In this document: in pieces, positions 37,801-46,112 of the stretch
How the letters are laid out: each line of letters starts with the position of its first letter
Position numbering within the stretch: position 1 is the stretch's first letter
Assembly (NCBI RefSeq): GCF_003991225.1
Contig: NZ_JTFC01000017.1
Span: forward strand, 1-62,682
DNA: 62,682 nucleotides
Source of the DNA: Candidatus Kurthia intestinigallinarum
GTDB lineage: Bacteria; Bacillota; Bacilli; Bacillales_A; Planococcaceae
Direction of reading: 5' to 3'
Notes under the pieces: model-generated
Database searches by the model: none
What the model saw: only the letters and a program-made list of their open reading frames with translations
What the model was told of the DNA's origin: nothing
Made by a program: the position numbers and the translations under genes

Positions 37801-39378
37801 CTCACGAATCGAGTCAATTGGCGGGTTCGTCACTTGCGCAAATAATTGCTTGAAGTAATGGAATAATGACTGCGGCTTATCCGATAAAATCGCAAGCGGT
37901 GCATCATTTCCCATTGAGCCGAGTGGATCGGTTTTCCCTGCCACAATCGGCACAATGTATTTATGAACATCCTCATATGTGTAACCAAAAATCTTTTGAT
38001 GAAGCAGTAAATCGTCAATATTTTCCGACTTTTCTTTTTGCGCTTCAAGCTCAATTAAATTATCATCTAGCCATTGTTTATACGGCTTGGCTGTTGCCAT
38101 ATCTGACTTCAATTTTTCATCAGCGATGATTTCGCCCTTTTCTAAATCGATTAATAGCATCTTCCCTGGACTTAGGCGGTCCTTATACGCCACATCTTCC
38201 TCGGCTACGTCAATAACGCCCACTTCTGAAGAGTAAATAATATAATCATCCTTCGTCACGTAGTAGCGCGCTGGACGTAAACCGTTTCGGTCAAGAATTG
38301 CCCCAATTTGTTGCCCATTTGTGAATGCGATTGAAGTTGGACCGTCCCAAGGCTCCATTAATGTGCTATTGTATTGATAGAACGCCTTTTTCTCGGCTGA
38401 GATATGCGGATTTTCCGTCCATGGCTCAGGTATCATCATCATGGCAGCCTCTGCTAATGGACGACCTGCTAGGACAAAGAATTCAAATGCATTATCGACC
38501 ATAGCTGAGTCAGAGCCTTCTGCATTGATAATTGGGAGTAGCTTTTCAAGATCCTCACCAAATGCCTCTGACACAAATTTTTGCTCACGCGCCTTCATCC
38601 AGTTGGCATTCCCAAGTACGGTGTTGATTTCACCGTTATGGATAATGTAGCGGTTTGGATGCGCGCGCTCCCATGACGGGAATGTGTTAGTAGAGTAGCG
38701 TGAATGGACAAGTGCAATCGCTGAAGTGAAGCGCTCATCTTGTAAATCTACATAAAACTGAGCCACCTCTTCAGGTGCTAACAAGCCTTTAAATACCATC
38801 GTTTGCGTAGAGAAGCTTGGGCAATAAAATGTGAACCCTTGCTCCTTCACCCATTTTTCAACACGCTTGCGAATTACGTACAGTTTTCGTTCAAATGCTA
38901 GGGAATTTTCTGACGAAGCACTTGCGATAAATAGCTGGCGGACAGCGGGTGCTGAATTCTTCGCTGTATCACTTAAAGATGCAGCGTTTGTCGGAGCAGT
39001 ACGCCACCCGATAAGTTCTTGGCCTTCCTCGGTGATGATGGCATTAAATTTTTCTTCAATTTGTCGTCGCTCAGCGTCATCTGCTGTAAAGAAGAACTGA
39101 CCTACACCGTATTCGCCTTTCGGTGGTAATGCCCATTCTGTGACCTGACGGAAAAATGTATCTGGAATCTGAACCATTAGTCCAGCTCCGTCCCCTGTTT
39201 TACCGTCACTACCACGTCCTGCTCGGTGGTCTAGGCGGCAAAGCATTTCTAAACCTTGCACGACGATGTCATGTGTTGGTTCATTTTTTAAGCTCGCATA
39301 AAATCCAATCCCGCATGCATCATGTTCGAAACTTGGATGATATAGCCCTTGTTCTTTCTGAATATTTTGAAACGTCAT
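34867..39378 (-). CDS. gltA: Glutamate synthase large subunit
   Basis: A 1503-residue GOGAT alpha subunit (gltA in Bacillus, gltB in enterics). The N-terminal glutaminase nucleophile is C22 in HDACGIGF, exposed after removal of a 21-residue propeptide. The central synthase TIM barrel holds SGYDGGTGASP (FMN and substrate) and the 3Fe-4S cysteines in CVMMRACHLDTCPVG near residue 1110. The glycine-rich C-terminal GXGXG beta-helix (GGNVVILGDVGKNFGAGMSGG) is complete. It makes glutamate from glutamine during nitrogen limitation or ammonium assimilation; gltC is divergent. Confidence 0.97.
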   Translation of the reverse strand: MTFQNIQKEQGLYHPSFEHDACGIGFYASLKNEPTHDIVVQGLEMLCRLDHRAGRGSDGKTGDGAGLMVQIPDTFFRQVTEWALPPKGEYGVGQFFFTADDAERRQIEEKFNAIITEEGQELIGWRTAPTNAASLSDTAKNSAPAVRQLFIASASSENSLAFERKLYVIRKRVEKWVKEQGFTFYCPSFSTQTMVFKGLLAPEEVAQFYVDLQDERFTSAIALVHSRYSTNTFPSWERAHPNRYIIHNGEINTVLGNANWMKAREQKFVSEAFGEDLEKLLPIINAEGSDSAMVDNAFEFFVLAGRPLAEAAMMMIPEPWTENPHISAEKKAFYQYNSTLMEPWDGPTSIAFTNGQQIGAILDRNGLRPARYYVTKDDYIIYSSEVGVIDVAEEDVAYKDRLSPGKMLLIDLEKGEIIADEKLKSDMATAKPYKQWLDDNLIELEAQKEKSENIDDLLLHQKIFGYTYEDVHKYIVPIVAGKTDPLGSMGNDAPLAILSDKPQSLFHYFKQLFAQVTNPPIDSIREHLVTSTMTLLGKEGNILHPTAESCKRIFLETPVLTNGQLAQLKQQPSVKSVVIDLFMTDDVASDLQRIADEADRAIRDGVELLILSDRLVAPDKPMLPILLAASSLHQHLVRVGERTQASIIVEAAEVREVHHHAALIGYGVDAINPYLVFATIDQAIRDGHLQFSYEEAVARYVYAASQGVVKVMSKMGISTIQSYRGAQIFEAVGISKEVIDKHFTGTASQLGGIDLQTIGEEARRRHNLAIDSGDKGLPPGSEYQWRANGEHHAFNPKTIHTLQWATRKNDFGLFHQYSEMANEERLGFLRNLLTFKKTNSIPLEEVESAESIVKRFKTGAMSFGSISQEAHESLAIAMNRIGGKSNSGEGGEDPARFTPDENGDLRRSQIKQIASGRFGVKSHYLVNAEELQIKMAQGAKPGEGGQLPGNKVYPWVATVRGSTTGVGLISPPPHHDIYSIEDMSELIYDLKNANRHARISVKLVAKAGVGTIAAGVAKGAADVIVISGYDGGTGASPKTSIKHTGLPWELGLAEAHQTLMLNNLRDRVTLETDGKLMTGKDVIMAALFGAEEFGFATAPLIVLGCVMMRACHLDTCPVGVATQNPELRAKFMGSPDHVVNFMMFIAEEVREYMAKLGFRTFEEMVGRTDLLEVSERAQAHWKASQLDLSKLLHQVEGPRTKQVQQNHKLDETLDLREILPRVDFAIKHASPIALTFPIKNTDRAVGTIVGSDISKQYGAVGLPEDTIKLHFEGSAGQSFGAFIPKGMSMSVDGDANDYFGKGLSGGKVIVSAPIKGREESNVIAGNVCLYGATSGEAFINGRAGERFAVRNSGANVVVEGIGDHGLEYMTGGNVVILGDVGKNFGAGMSGGVAYVRPSNVEAFKSACNMEMIEFTTKFTQKDIELLKELLEKHIHYTDSSKAKAILNDFAHEMDGFIKVVPTDYKHMLAHIDTFEKEGLSEQEAAMKAFTLVTSPKKQPVAKS

Positions 39379-39451
39379 AAAAATCCCTCCCTCGTGAATC
39401 TATTTTAAATTCACAAATCAATGCAAACAATATATACTTTATATAGAATCA

Positions 39452-39466
39452 ATCTAAAAAATAGAT
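39452..39466. promoter_or_regulatory. Candidate GltC operator (LysR T-N11-A dyad)
   Basis: ATCTA and TAGAT arms flank AAAAA and form a perfect dyad with the LysR T-N11-A geometry, 20 bp from the gltC start in the gltA-gltC divergent gap. A second looser dyad (TGAAT/ATTCA) lies near 39396-39416. Assignment to GltC rests on position. Confidence 0.4.
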
Positions 39467-39485
39467 AAATTGGAGTTGACATGCC

Positions 39486-40388
39486 TTGGAATTACGACAA
39501 CTACGCTATTTCGTGGCAGTTGCTGAACGCGAACATATTTCAGAAGCTGCTGAAAATTTACATGTTGCACAATCTGCCGTCAGCAGACAAATCGCCAATT
39601 TGGAGTCTGAATTAGGTGCTGAATTGTTTGAACGCATCGGCCGTAACGTCAAATTAACACCCATCGGACATGTATTTTTAGAACATGCCATTGTGGCGTT
39701 AAAAGCAATCGATTTTGCCAAAAAACAAGTGGATGAATATTTAGACCCTGAGAAAGGAACGATTAAAATCGGCTTCCCGACGAGCCTTGCAAGCTTCTTG
39801 CTACCTACCGTCATCTCGGCATTTAAAAAAGAGCATCCAAATGTATCATTCCATCTGCGCCAAGGGTCTTACCGCTTTTTAATTAATGCGGTGAAAAATC
39901 GTGAGCTTAATCTCGCGTTCCTCGGTCCAGTACCACAAAAGGATGAGTTAATTAATACAAGAATTTTATTTACCGAAAATATTTCTGCACTTGTCCCTGA
40001 AAATCACCCCCTTGCGGAGCGCCAGGAAATTCAGCTTGGTGATTTACGCAATGAGAACTTTGTGCTGTTCCCTGAGGATTATATCTTAAATAAAGTAGTC
40101 GTTGACGCCTGTAAATCAGTTGGCTTCACACCAAATATTTCATCCGAGGGAGAGGACATGGATGCCTTAAAAGGTCTTGTGGCCGCGGGTATCGGTATTA
40201 CGCTACTACCTGAATCTGCATTCTATGATGCGACACCACGACGTACGGTGCGTCTATCACTTATCGAGCCACCATTTACACGTAATGTCGGTGTCATTTT
40301 CCCGAGTACGCGTGAACTTGCCCCGTCCGAGGAAATCTTCTTAGACTTCGTCGGCAACTTCTTCTCACGTCTTACACAATTCCGTTAA
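39486..40388 (+). CDS. gltC: LysR-type regulator of glutamate synthase, GltC
   Basis: A 300-residue LysR-family regulator. The winged HTH occupies residues 1-60 (ELRQLRYFVAVAE; SEAAENLHVAQSAVSRQI), and the effector domain (~90-295) has the two-lobe periplasmic-binding fold. In Bacillus GltC senses 2-oxoglutarate/glutamate and activates gltAB. The divergent position beside gltA supports the call. The start is a TTG with GGAG ten bases upstream, giving MELRQLRYF. A strong terminator follows. Confidence 0.92.
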   Translation: MELRQLRYFVAVAEREHISEAAENLHVAQSAVSRQIANLESELGAELFERIGRNVKLTPIGHVFLEHAIVALKAIDFAKKQVDEYLDPEKGTIKIGFPTSLASFLLPTVISAFKKEHPNVSFHLRQGSYRFLINAVKNRELNLAFLGPVPQKDELINTRILFTENISALVPENHPLAERQEIQLGDLRNENFVLFPEDYILNKVVVDACKSVGFTPNISSEGEDMDALKGLVAAGIGITLLPESAFYDATPRRTVRLSLIEPPFTRNVGVIFPSTRELAPSEEIFLDFVGNFFSRLTQFR

Positions 40389-40394
40389 TCAACA

Positions 40395-40428
40395 TCCTTC
40401 TGAACAACTGCTCAGAAGGATTTTTTAT
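40395..40428 (+). terminator. Terminator after gltC
   Basis: ATCCTTCTGA pairs perfectly with TCAGAAGGAT around an 8-nt loop, then six T. Confidence 0.93.
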
Positions 40429-40437
40429 ACACAGAAA

Positions 40438-40452
40438 AGAAAGCGTTTCCAA
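40438..40452. promoter_or_regulatory. Candidate CcpA cre site upstream of the SDR gene
   Basis: This 15-mer matches the Bacillus cre consensus WTGAAARCGYTTWCA at 13 of 15 positions (AGAAAGCGTTTCCA core). It lies just upstream of a TATAAT box at 40463-40468, in the position expected for the -35. It would place the SDR gene under carbon catabolite repression. Binding is inferred from consensus only. Confidence 0.45.
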
Positions 40453-40554
40453 TAATTACAATATAATAGAAGAAACACAGAATGCTTTTTATTTTAACTT
40501 TAAAATATTTTGCGTTATACTACTTGCGAAAGCACTTTGAAAGGGGTTTTATAC

Positions 40555-41316
40555 ATGAATCGTTTGGACAATAAAGTGGCATTAATTACAGGTAGTGGTG
40601 CCGGCATCGGCAAAGAAATCGCGAAACGTTTTGCAGAGGAAGGCGCAAAAATCGTCATTGCAGATTTTAACGAAGCCGCGTTAACAGATACCGTTAAGGA
40701 ACTACAAGCAGCAGGTCACGAAGCCTTTGGCGTGAAGGTGAATGTTGCAGTCGAAGAAGATGTACAGCGCATGATTGACGATGCAATCGGCCACTTCGGT
40801 CAACTTGATATTCTTGTAAACAATGCCGGTGTGAGCGACAATATGCAAGCTGCTGGTAATGTGACAGATGAGGTTTGGCAACGCGTTTTTGACATTAATG
40901 TAACGGGCGTGATGCGTGGTATTCGTAAAGTATTACCTCACTTCATAGAGCGCGGTAAAGGAACAATCGTTAATATGGCATCGATTTCAGGCTTATTTGG
41001 CGGTCGTGGCGGCTTAGGCTATACAGCGGCCAAACATGCGATTGTCGGCATGACAAAGAACGTAGCGTCGCAGTACGGCCCTCAAGGCATCCGTTGTAAT
41101 GCGATTGCACCTGGACAAATCCAAACAGGTTTTGCGGCAAACATGGACCATATCGATAAATTTGGCATGGAAGTAGCGATTCGTGGAACAAACTTAATGC
41201 CACGTGCCGGTACAGTAGACGATGTCGCAAATATTGCGCTATTCTTAGCATCGGATGAATCTGATTTAGTAAATGGTGTTGCACTAGCAGCAGACGCTGG
41301 CTGGAGCGCTTATTAG
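40555..41316 (+). CDS. Short-chain dehydrogenase/reductase
   Basis: A 253-residue classical SDR. The NAD(P) motif TGSGAGIG is at residues 11-18, an aspartate ends beta-2 (IVIADFN), favouring NAD(H), NNAG is near 90, and the catalytic Ser-Tyr-Lys is in the ASIS...GYTAAKH block (~142-160). The substrate (an alcohol or ketone) cannot be predicted. The ATG at 40555 follows AAAGGGG; the longer in-frame ATG at 40510 has no site. Preceded by a cre-like box. Confidence 0.88.
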   Translation: MNRLDNKVALITGSGAGIGKEIAKRFAEEGAKIVIADFNEAALTDTVKELQAAGHEAFGVKVNVAVEEDVQRMIDDAIGHFGQLDILVNNAGVSDNMQAAGNVTDEVWQRVFDINVTGVMRGIRKVLPHFIERGKGTIVNMASISGLFGGRGGLGYTAAKHAIVGMTKNVASQYGPQGIRCNAIAPGQIQTGFAANMDHIDKFGMEVAIRGTNLMPRAGTVDDVANIALFLASDESDLVNGVALAADAGWSAY

Positions 41317-41320
41317 GCAT

Positions 41321-41358
41321 AAAAAAAGAGGCTAGGGTTAATCCCCAGCCTCTTTTTT
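41321..41358. terminator. Bidirectional terminator between the SDR gene and metQ
   Basis: GAGGCT and AGCCTC with inner GGG/CCC pair around GGTTAAT, flanked by A7 and T6. Its AAAAAGAGGCT arm is like that of the three convergent intergenic repeats. Confidence 0.92.
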
Positions 41359-41363
41359 ATGCT

Positions 41364-42206
41364 CTATTTACTTACAGGAACGACTGAGCCGCCCCATTCT
41401 TCTGTAATATAATCTTGAATTTCTTTAGAATGTAAGACATCGACTAATTTTTTGATTGATTCATTGTCTTTATCTTCTTTACGAACGGCAATTACATTTA
41501 CGTATGGTGATTCATCACCCTCAATGGCAATTGAATCTTTCTTCGGATCTAAACCAGCATCGATTGCAAAGTTAGAGTTGATAACGACTGCGTCAGCATC
41601 TTTTGAATTATTGTACGTTTGTACTAACATTTCAGCATTGACCGCTGGATCGATTTTTAACTCTTTTGGATTTTCTGCAATATCTTTAATTTCAGCGGTT
41701 GTTTTATCCACACCATCTTTTAATTTGATTAAATCATTTGCTTCAAGAAGTGTTAAGATACGACCTTGATCCGCTACTGATTTCGAAATAATAATTTTCG
41801 CACCTTTTGGTAACTCATCTAATGATTTGTATTTTTTAGAGTAAATAGCGATTGGTTCGATGTGAATACCACCAACATTAACAAAATCATAGTCTTTATT
41901 ATCTTTCATTTGTTGCGTAAGGTATGGAATATGTTGGAAATAGTTTGCGTCAATATCGCCTGAAGCTAATGCTTTGTTTGGAATAATGTAATCTTGTGCT
42001 GTTTCGATTTCAAGATCTACGCCCTCTTTTTCAAGAATTGGCTCAGCTTTTTGTAAAATTTCTTTATGTGGTGTGTTTGACGCCATGATTTTAATTGTTG
42101 TTTCTTTTGAATCACTACTTGATTTGTCGTCTGAGCCACATGCTGCTAAACCAAGTGCTAATGATGCTGTTAATAAACTTGCTACTAATTTTTTTGACGC
42201 TTTCAT
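41364..42206 (-). CDS. metQ: Methionine ABC transporter substrate-binding lipoprotein
   Basis: A 280-residue NlpA/MetQ lipoprotein. The signal peptide with lipobox LAAC (about residues 20-23) and a Ser/Asp-rich linker precede the binding domain. Family stretches include ANYFQHIPYLTQQ near 87, GGIHIEPIAIYSKKYKSLDELP near 105 and ADAVVINSNFAIDAGLDP near 200. It captures D/L-methionine at the outer membrane face for MetNP. Last gene of metN-metP-metQ. Confidence 0.95.
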   Translation of the reverse strand: MKASKKLVASLLTASLALGLAACGSDDKSSSDSKETTIKIMASNTPHKEILQKAEPILEKEGVDLEIETAQDYIIPNKALASGDIDANYFQHIPYLTQQMKDNKDYDFVNVGGIHIEPIAIYSKKYKSLDELPKGAKIIISKSVADQGRILTLLEANDLIKLKDGVDKTTAEIKDIAENPKELKIDPAVNAEMLVQTYNNSKDADAVVINSNFAIDAGLDPKKDSIAIEGDESPYVNVIAVRKEDKDNESIKKLVDVLHSKEIQDYITEEWGGSVVPVSK

Positions 42207-42252
42207 AATATAAAATCCCCTTTTCCCTCTTTATATTTGATACGCAATTGCG

Positions 42253-42924
42253 TTATCGTTTATCAATTTTTGTTGTAAAGAAATCACCAATAAATTGGAT
42301 AATAAATACGACAATTAAGATTAAAATAGTCGCTATAAACGTTACATCTGTACGAGCTCGTTGGAAGCCATCCACAAAGGCTAAATCACCTAGACCACCT
42401 GCTCCGATAATCCCCGCCATCGCTGTGTACCCTACAAGTGCTACCGCCGTTACCGTAATACCTGAAATTAATGCTGGTAACGCTTCTGGAATTAAGACCT
42501 TGAAAATGATTGTTGAGGTTTTAGCCCCCATTGAGCGTGCTGCTTCGATTACGCCCTTATCAATTTCACGTAAAGCGATTAATACCATACGTGCGTAGAA
42601 TGGCGCGGCACCGATAATTAATGCTGGCAATGCGGCATTGGCTCCTAAAATCGAGTCGAATAAAAACGTTGTAAATGGAATTAACAAAATAACTAAAATG
42701 ATAAATGGAATCGAGCGGAAGACGTTCACAAACGCACCCGTAATCCAATTCGCTAGTTTATTTGCCCATAGCTGATAGGGACTTGTTAAAAATAACACAA
42801 TTCCTAACGCTAATCCCAAAATGAATGTAATGATTGTTGAAACAGCTGTCATATATAAAGTCTGCAGTGTGGCTTCCCAAATTCGGTCCCATTCTACATT
42901 CGGAAATAAATTAGTCAACATCAC
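42253..42924 (-). CDS. metP: Methionine ABC transporter permease
   Basis: A 223-residue permease (metP in Bacillus, metI elsewhere) with five predicted membrane helices. The EAA loop that docks on MetN reads EAARSMGAKTSTIIFKVLIPEALP near residues 130-155. It starts inside the 3' end of metN (14-base overlap), indicating coupled translation. Confidence 0.95.
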   Translation of the reverse strand: MMLTNLFPNVEWDRIWEATLQTLYMTAVSTIITFILGLALGIVLFLTSPYQLWANKLANWITGAFVNVFRSIPFIILVILLIPFTTFLFDSILGANAALPALIIGAAPFYARMVLIALREIDKGVIEAARSMGAKTSTIIFKVLIPEALPALISGITVTAVALVGYTAMAGIIGAGGLGDLAFVDGFQRARTDVTFIATILILIVVFIIQFIGDFFTTKIDKR

Positions 42925-43942
42925 TAATCACCTCCGATTTGATACCCTTATTTTCTAAATATTGAATCGCAGCTGCGACATCCGCATCTGAACCAGTCAA
43001 CTGGACGATTAACGTGCCGTACGGACCACTCTTCGTCGGTGAGATATTACCGTGGACGATATTGACGTCTACCGCAAACTTGCGAATAATTTCTGTAATG
43101 ACAGGCTGCTCTGTTTGATCGCCTACAAAGAATAATTTAATTAACTGTCCTTCGCGGTAATCCTCTAGCATTTGTGCAACCGATTCTTTTTGTCCCGTTG
43201 ACGTTGCTTGCGTCACGAAACGTTTTGTAATCGGTGCTTGTGGGTTTTGGAATACTTCAAGAACATTCCCTTGCTCAACGACCTTCCCCTTCTCCATGAC
43301 CGCCACACGATGACAAATCTTACGAATAACATGCATCTCATGCGTAATCAGCACAATTGTTAAGCCTAATTTTTCATTGATGCTCACAAGTAAGTCTAAA
43401 ATCGCATCCGTTGTTTCCGGGTCAAGTGCAGAGGTTGCTTCATCACAAAGTAGTACAGTTGGATTGTTAGCAAGCGCGCGGGCGATGCCGACACGCTGCT
43501 TTTGACCACCTGATAACTGCGATGGATACGCATCATCGCGACCCTCTAGGCCAACAAGTGCAATCAATTCTTTTACACGCTTTTGACGCACATCCTTTTT
43601 CACTCCCGCAATCTCAAGTGGGAATGCGATGTTCTCCGCTACCGTACGTGACCATAATAAATTGAAATGTTGGAACACCATGCTGATGTGATGACGCGCA
43701 TTGCGTAGTGCATTGCCGCGTGCCTTTGAAATATTGACATCATTGACAAGAACGTCACCTGATGTCGGCTTTTCTAAGCCATTAAGTAAACGAATCATCG
43801 TACTTTTTCCGGCGCCACTGTATCCGATAATGCCGAAGATTTCTCGATCCTGAATTGTTAAACTCACATTATCGACAGCCGTTAGAGAACCATTCGCTGT
43901 TTTGTATTGTTTTGAAACATTATCTAACTGAATCACTGTCAT
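42911..43942 (-). CDS. metN: Methionine ABC transporter ATP-binding protein
   Basis: A 343-residue ABC ATPase. Walker A GYSGAGKST is near residue 38, the Q-loop in VFQHFNLL, signature LSGGQKQRVGIARAL near 142, and Walker B VLLCDEATSALDPET. A C-terminal NIL domain (~265-343) binds methionine and inhibits transport when internal methionine is high. Transcription is controlled by the SAM-I riboswitch upstream. Confidence 0.96.
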   Translation of the reverse strand: MTVIQLDNVSKQYKTANGSLTAVDNVSLTIQDREIFGIIGYSGAGKSTMIRLLNGLEKPTSGDVLVNDVNISKARGNALRNARHHISMVFQHFNLLWSRTVAENIAFPLEIAGVKKDVRQKRVKELIALVGLEGRDDAYPSQLSGGQKQRVGIARALANNPTVLLCDEATSALDPETTDAILDLLVSINEKLGLTIVLITHEMHVIRKICHRVAVMEKGKVVEQGNVLEVFQNPQAPITKRFVTQATSTGQKESVAQMLEDYREGQLIKLFFVGDQTEQPVITEIIRKFAVDVNIVHGNISPTKSGPYGTLIVQLTGSDADVAAAIQYLENKGIKSEVISDVD

Positions 43943-44032
43943 TCCACCTTGTTCTAAAACTTTTGAACTCTCTGATTATTCAAATTCCAACAATTATACT
44001 ATGCTTTGTCGTCGTCCAATTTAAACTGCTAA

Positions 44033-44073
44033 AAAAATAAAACCCTTCTGTTTTTTAGAGCAACAGAAGGGTT
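44033..44073 (-). terminator. Riboswitch expression-platform terminator
   Basis: AACCCTTCTG pairs with CAGAAGGGTT around a 10-nt loop, followed on the minus strand by a long T-rich tract. It is the SAM-dependent terminator between the aptamer and metN. Confidence 0.93.
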
Positions 44074-44095
44074 TAACGTATCGTGTCAAACCGTT

Positions 44096-44201
44096 CTCTC
44101 ATCTCCCAAAGTAATGACTTTGCGTGAATTGGCACCATATCACATACTGCGACGGTTGCCGGGCTTCATAGGGCACTTCCCTCCACCTCTCTAAATAAGA
44201 G
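44096..44201 (-). ncRNA. SAM-I (S-box) riboswitch aptamer
   Basis: The minus strand shows the S-box core: P1 strands CTCTTAT and ATGAGAG, the AGAGGTGGAGGGAA segment, the GCCC...GAAGCCCGGCAACC kink-turn and P2/P3 region, and the GGTGCCAATTC segment of P4, in the order of the family. When S-adenosylmethionine binds, the downstream terminator forms and metNPQ is off. P1 limits were set by pairing. Confidence 0.95.
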
Positions 44202-44236
44202 TAACGACATAAGTTTTTATTTTATTGTTGGTTTCT

Positions 44237-44265
44237 ACTTTAACACTCTGATATTTTTACGTCAA
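44237..44265 (-). promoter_or_regulatory. met operon promoter
   Basis: TTGACG and TAAAGT are 17 bp apart on the minus strand, about 35 bp upstream of the riboswitch aptamer, and overlap the last codons of yusE. Confidence 0.7.
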
Positions 44266-44571
44266 TGACTTATTTAAAATTTTTTCATACAAATTTGGTA
44301 CGGATTGAAATGCGTATACTTTATCGCGCACTTGCCCATTCTCTGAAATTAGTAGACATGGCACACTTTCAATCTCATAATCGTATGCAATTTGTTCCAT
44401 ATAATTTAGATTTGCCTTCCCCATTGGGATTTGTGGCAATACCTGCTCTGTGACGTCCATCATTTTAGACGCTACTGCACATGTGCCGCACATTGGCGTA
44501 TATAAATAAAAAGCCGTGACGTCATGTTTTGTACGTTCTTGCTCCCATTCTTCGCGAGACCATTCTTTCAT
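44257..44571 (-). CDS. yusE: Thioredoxin-like protein YusE
   Basis: A 104-residue thioredoxin-fold protein. The active site reads MCGTC (~27-31) rather than WCGPC, followed by the cis-proline in ESVPCLLI near 73, where an extra Cys sits after the Pro. It probably acts as a thiol-disulfide oxidoreductase in the cytosol. It lies between yusF and the met operon, as in B. subtilis. Confidence 0.87.
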   Translation of the reverse strand: MKEWSREEWEQERTKHDVTAFYLYTPMCGTCAVASKMMDVTEQVLPQIPMGKANLNYMEQIAYDYEIESVPCLLISENGQVRDKVYAFQSVPNLYEKILNKSLT

Positions 44572-44584
44572 TACATGTCATTCC

Positions 44585-44929
44585 TTATCGTATTAAATAG
44601 GCGGGATTCACTTGAAAATCAGCTGCTGCTAGCACGAAAGCTAAATAATTTTGCGGTGTATGCTCGACTTGCTTATACGTTCGTCGCGTGTATAAATGCT
44701 CGGCATGAGGAAAATAATGCTGCACGAGCTTTCGCGCTTTCTCACCGGACTCATCCGCATCAAAAAACACATATAAGTCACTGTCCTCATACGGTGCAAG
44801 TAGCTCCTCTAGTCGGTCCTCACTTATCGTACCATTCGTACAAATAATTTCGACCACTTCATTTAGTATGGGCAAAATGCGTAGCTTATCTTGCTTTCCT
44901 TCAACGATTAACACCTTGTCTGTCACCAT
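44585..44929 (-). CDS. yusF: Toprim domain protein YusF
   Basis: A 114-residue single Toprim domain. The catalytic glutamate is in VLIVEGKQDK near residue 10 and the DxD motif is VFFDADESGEKAR near 54-66. Such stand-alone Toprim proteins resemble RNase M5 and primase cores; the YusF role is unknown. The ATG at 44929 is preferred (GGAGGTG six bases upstream) over a GTG at 44944 that is part of that site. Confidence 0.87.
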   Translation of the reverse strand: MVTDKVLIVEGKQDKLRILPILNEVVEIICTNGTISEDRLEELLAPYEDSDLYVFFDADESGEKARKLVQHYFPHAEHLYTRRTYKQVEHTPQNYLAFVLAAADFQVNPAYLIR

Positions 44930-44995
44930 TTCTGCCACCTCCACAAGCTTCCCCGTCTTCTACTTTAGTTATACCACAGCGCATGCACTCTACAC

Positions 44996-45030
44996 AAAAA
45001 AGAACTACCCCAGTTGAGGTAGCTCTTTGT
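44996..45030 (-). terminator. Terminator after gcvH
   Basis: AGAGCTACC and GGTAG-TCT arms pair around a 7-nt loop; T-tract on the minus strand. Confidence 0.85.
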
Positions 45031-45041
45031 GATGCTAAATA

Positions 45042-45422
45042 TTATTCAGCGATTGCTTCTTGATATTGTTCTGCAGTTAATAAACTTTCAACGTCTGCTT
45101 CATTTGCAGGTTCAACAACGACCATCCAAGCTTGCTCGTATGGCGATTCGTTTACTAGCTCTGGAGAGTCTTCTAAGTTTTCGTTTACTTCTAGAATTTT
45201 ACCAGCGATTGGTAAGTATAATTCAGAAACTGTTTTTACAGATTCTACACTACCGAATGATTCGCCAGCACCGATTTCGTCGCCTACTGCTGGTAGTTCA
45301 ACGAATACGATATCGCCAAGTTCTGATTGTGCAAATTCAGTAATACCGATTACTGCTTTACCATCTTCTAATTTAACCCATTCGTGATCTTCTGTGTAAC
45401 GTAAATTTGTTGGAACGCTCAT
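45042..45422 (-). CDS. gcvH: Glycine cleavage system H protein
   Basis: A 126-residue H protein, the lipoyl carrier of the glycine cleavage complex and, in Bacillales, the hub for lipoate transfer to other complexes. The lipoylated lysine lies in [15 protein letters not shown] near residue 63, and the fold is otherwise complete. The lipA gene in this window makes its cofactor. No P or T protein gene is adjacent. Confidence 0.96.
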   Translation of the reverse strand: MSVPTNLRYTEDHEWVKLEDGKAVIGITEFAQSELGDIVFVELPAVGDEIGAGESFGSVESVKTVSELYLPIAGKILEVNENLEDSPELVNESPYEQAWMVVVEPANEADVESLLTAEQYQEAIAE

Positions 45423-45565
45423 TGTTTATTCCCTCCGTTTATGTAATTTCATCTTTATTGTGTCACGTTTTCCGCGTGTTGACAAGGGTAATTCCGAACT
45501 TTCTAAAGGTCATACATCTTGTTACAACAGCATTTCAAGCGATTTTTGGACGTCCATAATGGACA

Positions 45566-45922
45566 CTATTTGTACGCTTCGACAAATTCCTGCTCTTTAA
45601 AGCCTAAAGTTACTTTTTTACCGTCCGTAGTGAGAGGACGCTTGATTAACATACCATCTGACGCTAAAAGTGCTAATTGTTCGTCTTCTGACATATCTGC
45701 AAGCTTATCTTTCAATCCTAACTCACGATATTTCATGCCAGATGTATTGAAAAATTTCTTCAATGGAAGCCCACTTAGTTCATAAAACTTGCGTAACTCA
45801 TCCTTCGTCGGTGTGTCTGTCGTAATGTCATATGCCGTAAAGTCGATGCCTTCATCTTTCAACCATTTTGACGCCTTTTTACATGTCGTACATTTTGGAT
45901 AATGGTAAAACTGAATCGCCAT
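45566..45922 (-). CDS. yusI: ArsC/Spx-family protein YusI
   Basis: A 118-residue thioredoxin-fold protein of the arsenate reductase/Spx group. The N-terminal PKCTTCKKASKWL holds a CxxC pair, and the RPLTTDGKKVTLGF segment near 95 is the family Arg-containing loop. Function unproven: arsenate reduction is unlikely for this clade, and Spx-type transcription control needs RpoA contacts not evident here. The ATG at 45922 gives the family start MAIQFYHYPKC. Confidence 0.88.
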   Translation of the reverse strand: MAIQFYHYPKCTTCKKASKWLKDEGIDFTAYDITTDTPTKDELRKFYELSGLPLKKFFNTSGMKYRELGLKDKLADMSEDEQLALLASDGMLIKRPLTTDGKKVTLGFKEQEFVEAYK

Positions 45923-46112
45923 TTTGTATGCGTACCCCCTTCTCGTTTCCTCTATTGTATAGACATTTGAAAGCCTTTGCAAATACGAAAAGAAAAAGGA
46001 TAGACGCACCCACTGCATCTACCCTTCTCTTTATTTACATGGCCTACAGTAATATGGGAGTATTGTGTAGTTGTCTTTCGGGTAAGGCCTCTTACTTCCA
46101 TACCCGAGTCAC

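Noticed and set aside
44033-44201. T-box leader upstream of metN
   Set aside because: The conserved T-box sequence and specifier loop are absent, while the S-box core elements are all present.
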